Origin: Ectocarpus siliculosus | Lineage: Eukaryota > Sar > Phaeophyceae > Ectocarpales > Ectocarpaceae | NCBI GenBank assembly: GCA_000310025.1 | Contig: FN649732.1 | Location: forward strand, 1,796,391 to 1,845,791 | Direction of reading: 5' to 3' | DNA length: 49,401 bases | In this document: piece by piece, positions 11,188-22,896 of the stretch | Layout of the letters: every line of letters starts with the position of its first letter | Numbering within the stretch: the stretch's first letter is position 1 | The notes under the pieces: model-generated | What the model was told of the DNA's origin: nothing | The model's database searches: none | The model's input: the letters and a program-made list of their open reading frames with translations, nothing else | Position numbers and translations under genes: made by a program

Positions 11188-12078
11188 TACCGTAAGAGTC
11201 GGAGAGTTGGCACGGGCCGGAGAGATGGCACCGGTCGGAGAGATGGCACCGGGGTGCGATTATAAACCCGAGAAAAACACATTTAGTTCGATTTACACAC
11301 CGGGGTTGGTGAGATCGCACCCGGTGCGATCTCTCCGACCCCGAAATCCAAGATTGACTCCTTTTCAGCTGCCGGAATGAGGTACATGTGCGTACCTTTT
11401 ACACGTGGGGACGGAGTCAGCCGGGCGCCACTCCTTTACGTACGATTGGATGGTCGCGGTTCGCGCAGGATGCCAGTTGTTTTAATGTTTTTATTGGTAT
11501 GGAAGTTGCCAACCGTACACTCAACAAAACACACAACGTACAAGCCGCACCCTATTCCACCTTACACAACCCGAAGCTATTGTACTTCTGCGTACTGGTA
11601 TCCGCAGAAGAAGGCCGAAACGAAAGCGGGAAACAACTGATACCACCTCAGATGCGCTATTTCGCCGCTTTTTTCGGGGTATGTTGTATGTGTATTTCGC
11701 CGCCTTTTTTCCGGCTCAGATATGCGTGTGTGTGCAGAAGACCGTGTGCGTGCGTGGGTACCTACATTCACTGGTATGGCAACGGTCGGGGAGATGGCAC
11801 TGGGGTGCGTGCATACAACACCTGTGTGTATTTCATCGGGGATCACACCGGTCGGAGAGATCGCGTCGGGGTGCAACACCTGTGTGTATTTATTTCATCG
11901 GTGATCGCACCGGTCGGAGAGATCGCACCGGGGTGCCTTGAAAATTCTAAACGAAATGATTTAATTGCATTTCCGCACCGGGGTCGGAGAGATGGCACCG
12001 GGGTGCGATAAAAAAACTGAGGAGAAAACATTTAATAAAACGACCGCACCCGGTGCCAACTCTTCGACTCTTACGGTA
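11188..12078. mobile_element. Non-autonomous inverted-repeat element (foldback/MITE-like), 891 bp
   Basis: Left end 'taccgtaagagtcgg.gagttggcac' starts at 11188. The right end is its inverted complement, ending at 12078. The outermost TA on each side may be a TA target duplication (Tc1/mariner style). GAT also flanks both ends (11185-11187, 12079-12081), giving an alternative 3-bp duplication. Inside, variants of 'gtcggagagatggcaccgg' and 'ggggtgcgat' occur many times in both orientations, near both ends and in the middle, as in foldback elements. No transposase frame is present. Element status is well supported by the paired ends; superfamily is not settled. Confidence 0.7.
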
Positions 12079-12479
12079 GATCAGGAAATTCGACTCATAC
12101 GCGCATCGCTACTCGAACCCGCAAAGGACATTCACTGTGAAGACTTCAACACATCCCGTTCGACTGTGGTCTTAACTCGAATGGGTAGTCTTTCTGTGTT
12201 TGTGTTTTATGTTTCCTAATAGACTAACTGTCTACAATGTTGCAACCAGAGCGGTTGGCATCTACTTGCCTAGGATCTTCCCGGGCGCAACACTCCCAAC
12301 ACCTTTGCAAACTAGCCCTAGGATTGACCCCCAAGAACAAGAGCTCTACATGTATTCACAAAATACTCTCCCAGTGGGGGCTTAACCCTCTCCAGCCCTC
12401 GTCCTTAGCCTTTGTATCTCGGGTGATCAGGCCTTGGTATTCCTGCTTCACTTCTGCCCTCACTCAGGTCGGCGCTCTT

Positions 12480-12897
12480 CGACTTCATCTCTAGACTCGT
12501 CGTCGTGCTTGTGCATGTACTTCTGGAGCAGGCGGGCCAGCTCGGCGGCAGGGCTCGGTTCGGAGTTGCTCTCTTCAAGCCTACGCGCGGAGTAGGTAGA
12601 AGGAGGTTCCAGCGTGTCGCACCTGTGCGAACATCGAGCATGGGACGGGGAAGGCGGAGGAGCGGCAGAGACCACACTCTTCGATGAACGGGTACATGCG
12701 CGCGACCACACGCCCTTGCAAACACACGAGCGTGCGTGAATACGTCCATCACCTGTGTACAACGCGACACGCGATGCACACCAACCCAGAAAACGCTTTG
12801 TCACTAGTCCTCTAAAACTACAAGAAGCCGCCCTGTTTTTCCGTCGGGCCCGAACTCACCGTGTGCATCTGGTCTCTCCGGTGTTCCTCATCCAGTT
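12480..12897 (-). CDS. Possible last two exons of an unidentified gene (tentative)
   Basis: A weak candidate. An exon ending at 12856 (donor GTGAGT on the minus strand, CACACG|) joins in phase to an exon from 12628 to 12480 (acceptor GCACAG|). The second exon reads CDTLEPPSTYSARRLEESNS and continues as a charged C-terminus ending EVEERRPE-stop. No family is recognised. The upstream side of the first exon runs into a CT/GA microsatellite (12917-12965), so no further exon can be traced. It could equally be chance. Confidence 0.25.
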
Positions 12898-13001
12898 GGA
12901 ATGTTGCGAGTAGTTCTCTCTCTCACTCTCTCTAATTCTCTCTCTCTCTCGCTCTCTCTCTCTCCTCTCTGTACACAATCTCTTTAATCTCAATATTTGT
13001 C

Positions 13002-16000
13002 TCACATGATGGCGCGATTTTCGGGGGTGTCTTTCTTGAGGGCCTTGGCGACATCGTTGTAGCACCGGCGACAGGATAGCCCATACTTGCGGCTCTTCGC
13101 CGCGCACCCGTAGGTACCGTAGGGCTCCCCGGTCTTGCAAGAGAGGTCGCACACGCGACCCTTGGTGCCATCACGGCTCGTGTAGGTGCAGCCGTCGAAG
13201 CAGCTAGTGACGGGGGCCGGGCCGGAGAGACGGGCGGGTAGGGACGGAAAAGGGGTTATTTGTCGCTTGCCCAGGTGGGTGCATGGACCGTGTGGCTTGC
13301 CCACTCTCGGGTAAGATCACCATTCTTCCTGTTCCAACTACCAACAGGTATACATCATTTGTTTTTTGGTTGTTTTCAAACTGAGACTTGACTTGGTTTT
13401 GGCCGGTTTCACGCAGTCGACGCTGAACCGCACAGACAAGGCGGTGGACCCCACACAAAGGTCCCGCCACACTCCTCACCCATTGGATTTCCACTTCGGT
13501 TCGATGCCGTTCTCGGGATCGCCGCGCCACGTTTCCTGCGCCTGCCATTTGGGCTGGACCCCGTTCTCCGGGTCGCCGCGCCAGTTCTGGGCCGTCTTCC
13601 ACTTGGGTTCCGACAATTGGTGTTCGTCCTTGAAATCGTACTCGTCGCTTCCTCCCGTGTCGTGGAGGTCGACGTTGAAATCGTGGTGGTAGCCGGCCTT
13701 GAAGTGGTAGTTGCTGCTGCCTTCCGTGTTTTGGTACTCGGTCTTGAAATCGTAGTTACTGCTACCTCCTCCGTAGGAAAGCTTGTCCCGCGTGGTGGTG
13801 GTTTGCCGATGGCGTTGAAACGGGTAGTAAGGGAAGGCGTACCGGGGCATCTAATTAGCGAGCACCAGTCAGCCGGCGCGTGAGAGTGACCATGTCAGGT
13901 GAACGCCTCGCTTCTCAAAGTTTAGACAAAGCCCCAGGGTACAGTTATTGGTTTCTCCAAACAAACAGAAAATCCACACCGAACCTGACTAATTATAGAG
14001 GACCCCGTCGAATCACTTCGTTCACAAGTCGGGCGAAAGCACTCACAAAACTCACCAGATCCCCCGTCACGAACTTGAGCGGACAATCCACGCAGAGGGG
14101 GTCTTCCAAGGTTTGCAGGAGCGCCGCGCCGAAGGTATCCATGGTGGTCACCGCCTCCTCCCCGCTGAGCTCCTCCTGCTGCTGCCGCCGCTTGCCGTCC
14201 GCGGCGCGAACGTAGCTCACGAAGCTCTCGTCGTCGTTGTTGTAGATGGCCGCGCCATCCCCGCTGAAACCGGAGCCCCCGACGCCTCCGCCTTCTCCCA
14301 CGGACAGCGACTTGACCCAGAAGTCGTCATCGGGGTTGTCGGTCTGGCCGTCGAAGGCCAGGCTGTAGAGGTCGTCTACGGAGAAGACGGGATCATCGAC
14401 GGAGGGGTCGTTCTTGGACAGGGCCGATGACGGGATGACGGCGAGGGCGTCGTAGTCGGACAGCTGGGATCGGGTTTCGTCGTCTAGGAACGCGCTGAAG
14501 AGCATCTCCGAGTTCATGTCGCCGTAGTCGACCTGGGTCCGGGCAGCGCAGCGCACAACACGACAAAGTTTGAAGGGGGGGCGACGTGGGTGTATTGCGA
14601 AGGAAGCAGGTATAATAGGGTGTTTCGATGTGGGATATTTTCACCACCGAGAGAGGCATCGACAGAAGGAGTTAGAGTAGTTTGGTGGTATGTAAATTTG
14701 GTGAAAGTAGGCTTCTCGTGGGTGAGGGCAACCCCAAGGTAAACGAGAAATCGAATTTGGATCGACATGTCAAAAAAAAATAGAAACACCTATGTAGCAA
14801 AAACAACATACGTGTTCTGTACTATTTCCTACTTCAGCACATTCCTGGAAATAACTAATTAGCTTGATCCCTGGCACTCCGAACGAACACCTGTCGAGTC
14901 CCATGGAAAGAGTATGTTCTCACACGTATAGTAGATGCCACGCCGCAGAAGTGCTAAAGCACGCTGGCTACCACACGACGCACGCGGCATCACAGACCAG
15001 CAAAGCAACAACCTGTGGGCAGCTTTGCTCTTACCTCCTTGTCGGCGTGTGAGGAGATTGTCAGCACGCTTCCGAAGCAATGATTCGGGTCTTGGGATGC
15101 TGCAAAGGCGAACTCGTACGCGGACCCCTCGAAAACCAACAGGTCTACGTTGGTCGTCATCTCCCCGGGTGAGCAGGTCGCGGGCAATTTCCCAACGTCC
15201 GATTCGTTGTCGACAGGTGGGCAGAGAACCGCTAACCGCTTTGGTCGGCTGCTTCCCCGCTCATCTTTCACAGAGGCGAGATCCCCCGTCACGAACTTGA
15301 GCGGACAATCCACGCAGAGGGGATCTTCCAAGATTTGCAGGAGCGCCGCGCCGAAGGTATTCATGGTGGTCACCGCCTCCTCCCCGCTGAGCTCCTCCTG
15401 CTGCTGCCGCCGCTTGCCGTCTGCGGCGCCAACGTAGCTCACGAAGCTCTCGTCGTCGTTGTTGTAGATGGCCGCGCCATCCCCGCTGAAACCGGAGCCC
15501 CCGACGCCTCCGCCTTCGCCCACGGACAGCGACTTGACCCAGAAGTCGTCGTCGGGGTTGTCGGTCTGGCCGTCGAAGGCTAGGCTGTAGAGGTCGTCTA
15601 CGGAGAAGACGGGATCGTCGACGGAGGGGTCGTTCTTGGACAGGGCCGATGACGGGATGACGGCGAGGGCGTCGTAGTCGGACAGCTGGGATCGGGTTTC
15701 GTCGTCTAGGAACGCGCTGAAGAGCATCTCCGAGTTCATGTCGCCGTAGTCGACCTGGGTCCGGGCAGCGCAGCGCACAACACGACAAAGTTTGAAGGGG
15801 GGGCGATGTGGGTGTATTGCGAAGGAAGCAGGTATAATAGGGTGTTTTGATGTGGGATATTTTCACCACCGAGAGAGGCATCGACAGAAGGTATTAGGTA
15901 AGTGTGATTGTGTGGAAATTCGGGGGGTTTTAGAGGGAGCAGAGGGGGTCGTGGAGGATTGAAAGCGAGCGCCAGCGCCCCGAGACAAAGGTTTGAGAGG

Positions 16001-17322
16001 AGAAGAACAGCAACTCTGCCGGAAACGGAAAGTATCCACGAAAAGATGCAGTTATGACTCTGAAAATACAGTCAAGACTCTGAAGAACGACAGAACGAGC
16101 CCGATAAGCGAAAGTATTAGTAGAGAGTAGAGGGGGTCGTGGAGTGATGGGCACGGAGGCGGCCATCGAAAGACAGAGATAGAACGGGTTTGCTTGTCGA
16201 CCCTGAGTGCGAAAAAATGTTCTTTCAAGGGCGTATTGTAGCGAGTGCGGGACGGGATGGTTGGAGTATTTTGAACAGAAATGCTGCGCAGTGAGAGGGA
16301 GTTGAAAAAGTAGAACGGAAATGCATTGCGAACGAACCTGACTTGTTTAATTCATTCGATCGAGGGCGAGAAATTTTCCGACGATTCGCGCAATCATTTA
16401 AGAATGAACAATCCCAGCGAAAGGCCAAATCGATCCCAGCATATCGTCGCACCAGGAGGCAAGTGCTGCTGCGAAAGGCTACATTGCCCGTGCAGTTCGT
16501 GTTTCTGTTGACTCCTCGACGTTTGACGTGTTTAGGGATGGGTTTGGAGGAAAGGGAACGTTTACTCGAAAAGGCAGTCTGTTGAGTTGCAACAGTGTAT
16601 GCTGGCCAGGACAAATTGTGCTGCCATTTGTCTCCCTGCATTTCGTTTCCAAAACTACATCAGGATCACGCGCACACGACCAGCATTCACAGGAAGAATC
16701 TATCGCAAAGTGGCAACACAGCAGCATCAACACCTGGGTCATGTCACGCAGAAGATGGAAGAGGAACAAAAATCGAACCCGCCGGTTATAATATGGCGCA
16801 CGTCTGGAACGATCCTGTCTGCGCATTCGAACGTATTCCTGGTACATCCTAACGAACACCTGTGATCCCTGGCACTCCGAACGAACACCTGTGAGTTCAA
16901 AGGAAAGAGTATGTTCTCACACGTATAGCAGATACCACGCCGCAGAAGTGCTAAAGCACGCTGGCTACCACACGACGCACGCGGCATCACAGACCAGCAA
17001 AGCAACAACCTGTGGGCAGCTTCGCTCTTACCTCCTTGTCGGCGTGTGAGGAGATTGTCAGCACGCTTCCGAAGCAATGATTCGGGTCTTGGGATGCTGC
17101 AAAGGCGAACTCGTACGCGGACCCCTCGAAAACCAACAGGTCTACGTTGGTCGTCATCTCCCCGGGTGAGCAGGTCGCGGGCAATTTCCCAACGTCCGAT
17201 TCGTTGTCGACAGGGGGGCAGAGAACCGCTAACCGCTTTGGTCGGCTGCTTCCCCGCTCATCTTCCGCAGAGGCGAGCGCTAACCCAACCAAGGCCACGG
17301 GTATCGCACTGGCAAAGCGCAT
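13002..17322 (-). CDS. Secreted repeat protein of unknown function, five exons, with intragenic duplication
   Basis: Exons in order: 17322-17032, 15754-15035, 14532-14056, 13850-13480, 13203-13002 (stop). The first three joins are phase 0 and the last phase 2, predicting 686 residues. The start was chosen because MRFASAIPVALVGLALASA is a good signal peptide. Exon 1 encodes unit A (DERGSSRPKRL to SSHADKE). Exon 2 encodes unit B fused directly to a second unit A. Exon 3 is a second unit B. Unit B is acidic (VDYGDMNSEML to KFVTGDL). Exon 4 has three SSNYDFKTEY-like repeats and two WRGDPENG-PKW repeats, each with an RGD tripeptide. Exon 5 is a cysteine-rich domain (CFDGCTYTSR, CDLSCKTG, YGCAAKS, LSCRRCYND). 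I recognise no family. An extracellular or wall-associated role is inference. It is divergent from the protease gene at 18328. Confidence 0.7.
14058..15275 (-). repeat. Intragenic tandem duplication, 3'-proximal copy
   Basis: This copy contains exon 14532-14056, a short intron and the unit A part of the fused exon. It matches 15276-17271. The junction near 15275 joins exon 2 sequence (GATCT) to exon 1 sequence (CGCCTCTG) with two shared bases. Conservation covers exons and most flanking intron; about 14641-14867 has no counterpart in the other copy. Confidence 0.85.
15276..17271 (-). repeat. Intragenic tandem duplication, 5'-proximal copy
   Basis: The second copy of the exon 1-exon 2 block. 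Its intron contains about 960 bp (15897-16862) that has no counterpart in the other copy. That extra stretch includes two copies of 'agagggggtcgtggag' (near 15940 and 16128) and a short duplicated 'cgaacacctgtga' at its right edge. Only a few amino-acid differences separate the copies (for example RAADG/GAADG, MDTF/MNTF, LLQTLED/LLQILED). Confidence 0.85.
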
Positions 17323-18327
17323 GGTCGTGTGCTGCTGTATTTCAACACTAATGTAGCTTTGTGAAGTTGGCCTTTCGACGATGAAGCAAGAAAATGCAAG
17401 TGGCGCGGGAGTGTGTGTGCGGTGTGCGCGAATGAGGAAAGAGGTCGGAGGTTTAGCGGGGAGTTCGGTCGGAAATGAATGATGGATGATGGGAGTGCTA
17501 CTGCTGTAGAAGGATGATTGAGATGAGAATGTGTTGTAGGTTGATTCACACGAAGTGGGGATGGTTGAGGCGAGAAGTCGATATTGATTCACTCAAGGTG
17601 GAGATTTCGAGTTATCGTTGCGGTCGATCGACAGCATGGGAGTGGGCTACTCTATAACAACTGGCGGTGTGGAGGCGGGGCCTGCCTGTGCCAATGAAAA
17701 AAACTGGCGCGGAATCAAGGCGATGCGCGCATGATCCATAGACCCAATGCCGGATTGCGGTTGGGTACGCAGAGATCAAGTGAGGAGTCTGAGAGGTTGG
17801 CGATGCGCGAAACGAGAGATAGGTCTGACAGGACTGTAAAGGAGCATGAAATATGGAGAAACTGCTACTACGGATCAGTAGATCTACATGCTCTACAGCA
17901 GTATCTTGCGTCACCCCATGATAAATATCGCCTCGGTCCTATTGCGTGTTTGTCCTCTTGTATACGCCATACCCCGAGGAGCATCTCCCGGTGCACAACC
18001 GTCGTACAACAGTAGCAGCAGTAGGTCCACGGCGGTACGAGCGTACTGCAGAACCTCTCGAAACCATGAAACCTGAACCCCCGTTTGTTGCTGCTCGGAG
18101 TTAGGCGCGAACGTATTGCGCCGCACCGGAACCGAGTCTAAGGTAACAGAGGTTATGTGTTATGTGTGTCAACCCCCTTTCCGGCATCTGCTGCTGTACG
18201 TTATCTTGCCCTGGCATCCCAAGCCGACCACCCAGGTATACACCGCCCCTCTCCTTCAACGCCTCGTCATTGCTCCAGAAGTCTCATTTTGTTTGTTTGC
18301 CAACCCCGACCTGCCGCGGTAGGCGCA
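17323..18327. promoter_or_regulatory. Divergent intergenic region between the secreted protein and protease genes
   Basis: About 1 kb separates the two start codons, which point away from each other, so both promoters and 5' untranslated regions should lie here. No core promoter element could be assigned with confidence. Confidence 0.4.
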
Positions 18328-21300
18328 ATGTTCGCCCTGCGGTTTTCAAGGGTGCGGCCCTACCCGGGCTATTGTAGAGCGTCGCAGCAGGTGCTCCGCG
18401 GAAGCATCAGCAGCAGCAGCGGGCGGCTTCTCAGCGTCCAGAGAGATGGCACGCGAGTTGTCGGCGGAGAATCAGCCAACGGGCGCCAGCGGCAGCACCG
18501 GCAACAGAAGCACCAGGACCGCGGTGGACCTCACGACAGCGGCAGCAGCAGCAGCTGGGGTCATGAAGGGGCGAAGTTTGTTCGGCAAATGGCGTGGTTC
18601 GTGTGCGCGTATCAGTGCCTGCGGGAGTATGTTGTAGAGCCCTGCTTGGTGCATGGTCCGTCTATGAGACCAACGATCGAGCACAATTCTTTGCTCCTTA
18701 TCAACAAGGTCAGTTGGTTTCCTCAAGCCCTCTGTATAGGCCGGTCAACTGTACTTAATGAATAGCGTTTGTGTTTACAGGTGTAGTTATCAGCACAGTA
18801 ATCAGGTTTGCGGATGTCTATGTTAGGGTATTTGGTGTAGTGGGCTCCTATTCTCTCATAGATGTTCGTCTCACTAGTATAGCGGTTTGCACACGCTCAG
18901 AACGGCGAAGACGTGGGCGACGCATGCACCCGAAAAGAGGTGTAAAAACTGCTTGGGTGTTGGTCCGGCCGAAGATCTCGTGCTTCGGTTCCAGGATAAT
19001 GGGCGGGCTGTAATCTCGACCTAGTGATGTGTATTCTCAGACACCAGATTGCATGGTCTTCTTCGAAAGATGTGGCGAGCTAAACCCATGACCGATCCCG
19101 GTGTACGTGGGTGATCCAAAATGAACACAACCCACGAGTGCAACTGACCTCATCGACGCGATGTTTCCCTTGCGGTTCATCACCCTGAACAAAATCGTGA
19201 ATTTCTTTGACAAGGGAGTCTCCATAGCCGGTGGGCGGTTGTTCTCCACCCTTGCGAAACCGTTCGGACTTGCTGCTCCTTCCTTGTTGCTTGGGTCTCT
19301 CGCCGTCTTTCTGGCGCCCCGTCAACGGCGCTCTTGGGCGTGGAGTATCCCGGCGGCGTCGCCGTCTGCTCTCCGTGTCCACAAGATTTTTCCTATGCAA
19401 ACCCATGCATTATTTTGTTTCCAGAATGGTGTGCCCTTTTGGGGGGGTACTTGGCCTGTGACCACACGGAAAGCCACCAGGTTGTCAGACGCACAATGCT
19501 GACGAATGACTGCATATGGTCGACGGTTTGTTTAAACGGTTGGAACGTGGTGCTACGGCTAACCTAAGCTTGGCGTCCGCGCGGCTTGCAGATGGGCGGG
19601 CGCGGCAGGACGATCGAGGCCGGACAGATAGTGCTCGTCCAGTCACCCCTCGAGATCGGTAGGCTGGTGGTTAAGAGAGTCACGGGGCTCCCAGGCGATT
19701 CGATTTCGGTGAGCCTTGTACGTCGCTACCGAAATTGTCGTTTTCGCGTGCTGCGAGTGTTGGGGGCACTCGCCACCCGGGAATGGCGGAGGTGTTGTCG
19801 TCGTCGTTTACCAGGCATGTTGGTTGACTCTCGCATTAGGCTATGTCCGACACGTAAACCCAAGGTAAGACAATGTTGAACCCCACTCGAGGAGAAGACG
19901 ACAAGGCCCACGTGGACGGTGGCAATCAACTCAGGGTTTCGGCCATCGTCACCAAACGTACGTTTTTCCAAGAGGGTGTTATCACTCGCTCTCGTTGTGG
20001 CCTTGAGGGGAAAAGAAGGCGACCCTCGAGTTGTAGAGGTTTCTAAGAAAGGCACGGTCCTGGTTGTGTGGTAGACTTCTGTGCTTTCATCAACACCAAA
20101 ATATATCCCAGGTGTGTCTGATGAAACGCTGGTGTTTGCGTAGTTCCCGGAGCTCAAAAATTTCATCTTTCGGCGTGGGGACCGCAAACTAGCGTGACTT
20201 CCCCCCAAAGATCCCTCGCGCAGCGGTTTGTGCCTACTTGGATCTTTCTAGCCGTTCTGACGAAACACCAGGCAGGTTGTACCCCCACAACCTTCCACTT
20301 TTGTCTCTCCCTTTCAGAAAAACGCCATTTTAATTTTTTTCTCGCCGAAAGAAGATGCTTGCTACGGCACTGGCTCTCACACCCAGCAATTCCTGTTTCT
20401 GTGGACCTGTGCAACAACCTCAATCCCGCTCTCCCTGCTCGCAGGTCCGCCCCCCCGAGTGGGACGTGTACAACAGTCAAGGGATCGAAAAACGGTCAGA
20501 GGTGGTGCCAGAAGTGAGTGAAAATGCGGGAACCATGTGCAGATTGTTGTTTTGGAGGTGGCGGTATTTTGGCTACTACAGTGTCAAGGTTGTGTTCCTG
20601 CTGATTTCTGTTGCTTCGAAGCTCTATGTGACTTGCATGAACAACCACGAGCCTGAAGCAGAACACGAATTCCGTGACGAAATTTCGCTTCGAGTCTAAA
20701 CAATCAATGAAACAACAATGGGAACGTTCAGTGCGGAGAACAGAATGAACCAAGGCCAACAAGCTCCGCTTTCACGCATTCTTCTTGTAAGATTGCGCGA
20801 AAGAAACACGACAAAATAATTTTCCACGAAGTCTTAGCATGGCTTTCTTGCCTTGTTTGTCTTATTTTATTATCCATTCGACTTTCGACCACGTCCGTCA
20901 GATCGTCCCAAGCGAGCCACCGATGGATAGAGTATTTCTCGAGATCAAACCGACTCTTGAGCTGTCATTACTGATAGTCACCGCTCCACCCTATTCCGCT
21001 CATTTGTGTGGTTGTCCCCGTTGGTGTTCGTTTGTGCCTTTGTTGTTATTTGTTTGTTTTTCTGCGTCTGTCCCACCTTGGATGACCGTGTCACGCACCA
21101 CCGGCCCACTTGGACCCCAATCCAGCGCCGCTAGTGCAGCATCTCAGTTCAGATAACCACGTTTTTTTTTGTTGTCTCTCTCTCCCCCCGGGGTCTCGGC
21201 TTCTTCCTGTATCTACTCTTTGCCCAACCTGTCTTTCGCGGTTTTGGGGTCTGATCTTTCCCACAAGCCTAAACAGCATAGCTATTCCGATGTCCTAAGT

Positions 21301-21551
21301 ACGAGATGCTGAATGGTGTTTTCATTGCCAGCCTCCCTCCGTTCCGCCGCGAAAAATTCATTCGATCAACTCCACTTCAATCCAAAATCATCTCACCTGC
21401 TGCTCCAATCCAGGGTCATGTTTGGCTAGCGGGCGACAACGTGGACAACTCCAAAGACTCTCGGAACTTTGGGTCGGTACCGCAGGCCCTCGTACTGGGG
21501 ACAGTGCTGCTCCGCGTTTGGCCCACCAAGGACTTCGGTTTCATCGAGTAG
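18328..21551 (+). CDS. Mitochondrial inner membrane protease subunit (S26 signal peptidase family), four exons
   Basis: Exons 18328-18708, 19592-19708, 20445-20513 and 21414-21551 all join in phase 0 and give a complete 234-residue protein. A long basic, Ser/Gln-rich N-terminus (about 85 residues) could be a mitochondrial targeting region. A hydrophobic anchor (MAWFVCAYQCL) precedes the catalytic box VHGPSMRPTI, with the nucleophile Ser at about residue 112. Box D is VVKRVTGLPGD, with the general-base Lys at about 155. Box E is GHVWLAGDNVDNSKDSRNFG. In this family the enzyme removes bipartite presequences on the outer face of the inner membrane. The DSR triad and length favour the IMP1-like over the IMP2-like subunit, but this is not certain. 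The N-terminus is longer than usual. Introns are 0.7-0.9 kb. Confidence 0.9.
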
Positions 21552-22896
21552 ATGCAACACTCGCGGGGGGCGACCCTCTCTCCGGCTCCCGTGGGCTGCC
21601 AGCCACGAAAATCCGTTGTCCTTTGTGTTGTACACGTATGGCGCGTTTATTGTGTGTGTGGCTATGGAGGACGGACCTCTCTCCGACTGTGGCCAGCCAG
21701 CCACAAAATGTCGGTTTGTTCGTCGTGTGTGTAGCTACCCGTTGACTAAGGCGCGTTTATTGTGTGTGTGGCTATGGAGGAGGGCACAAACTCCCTCCTT
21801 TGTTGGGTTAAGAGAGAAGTCTTGCACAAAGTGTAAGAGCCGACCCGTGTGTGTGTGCGTCGGCCGTGCGTCTTGTCTTGTCGATACTCGTGGCTTCCTT
21901 TCGTCGTTCACGCGCAGCATAGGGTAGACAGCAGCAGAGCACGATCTCACAACAGTGGGCTTGCTATCTGGGTCAACGAGCGTGCACGGCGTACCCATGA
22001 CAGGCGAATGGTGTGAGAAATCATCCCATCGTCTGTCGTACATTTTTTCCGCCGAGAATCATCGTCTCCCTAAGGATTGGTTTTACGGTAGGGCGGTCAA
22101 CTCACCTACTTTGACACATTCGGGTAGGGGGGTATTCTACTTGGAGCTTTTGGTTGCATCGATCTCTCGATATCAGCCCGGGGGTAGCCCCGGCCTCAAC
22201 TGAAGCCCTTCCTTTTTTCTTTTTTCTTTGCCGAGGTGCAAGTCGTATACGTGTATGGTAGGGAGGGTGGTGGATGGAAAAGGAGAAGGATGCGAAGAGC
22301 AATTTTTTCGGCACCTGTTCTCTCAAAAATGATACGGTGGGAAGCATATAGAGGGGGGAGCGGCATGCGAACACCGATGTCACCAGCGTGACTTTATGGC
22401 ATGGGTGGCAACGATTGGGAGGTATGCCAACCCCCGAAGTCACCGTGATGCCGATGGTATCGAACGATTCGGATGTCGTAACGGTAAATACAAATTACCG
22501 CGATTTCCTGTGGAACGGCAGAGACATGACCCAGGGCAGTTCCGACTGGGTACATAACCGCCGGTGTTGAAAGCAAGGTGTTGGGTGGAATGTCGTTTTT
22601 GAACGTCCCGACATAAGTCTACAGAGCAACAAACGGCGAACAAACCCGAAAAGAAAGACCCACGATGAAAAAAGACGAGCTACAATGATGGTGCGCACGA
22701 AAATGGATCGATGCATATTCCAGGCGGAGCACATATCCCTGCAGAAGTAACAAACCGCAAACCCAAAAAGAAGGTATTCTACGCAGACGAAGAGTAGATA
22801 TGGCGAGAGCCGTGGGCATTAACCTGAACCTATTCGAAAGAAATCGGTAGCAAGAAGGCGGACCCCACGAATAGAGAAAAGGGGAAAATCAATTAA
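21552..22896. other. Intergenic sequence with an imperfect direct repeat
   Basis: Downstream of the protease gene. A roughly 110-bp imperfect repeat is visible: 'ggcgcgtttattgtgtgtgtggctatggagga' occurs at about 21639-21670 and 21750-21781, with similar 'ctctctccg..gccagccac' text nearby. No exon or RNA gene was recognised. Confidence 0.5.

Noticed and set aside
14990-15778. A separate single-exon gene starting MRCAARTQ at 15778 (and a sister at 14556)
   Set aside because: Both Met codons lie in intron sequence just before perfect acceptors (CCCAG|GTCGAC). Phase-0 splicing links the pieces to the signal-peptide exon, so they are internal exons of one gene.
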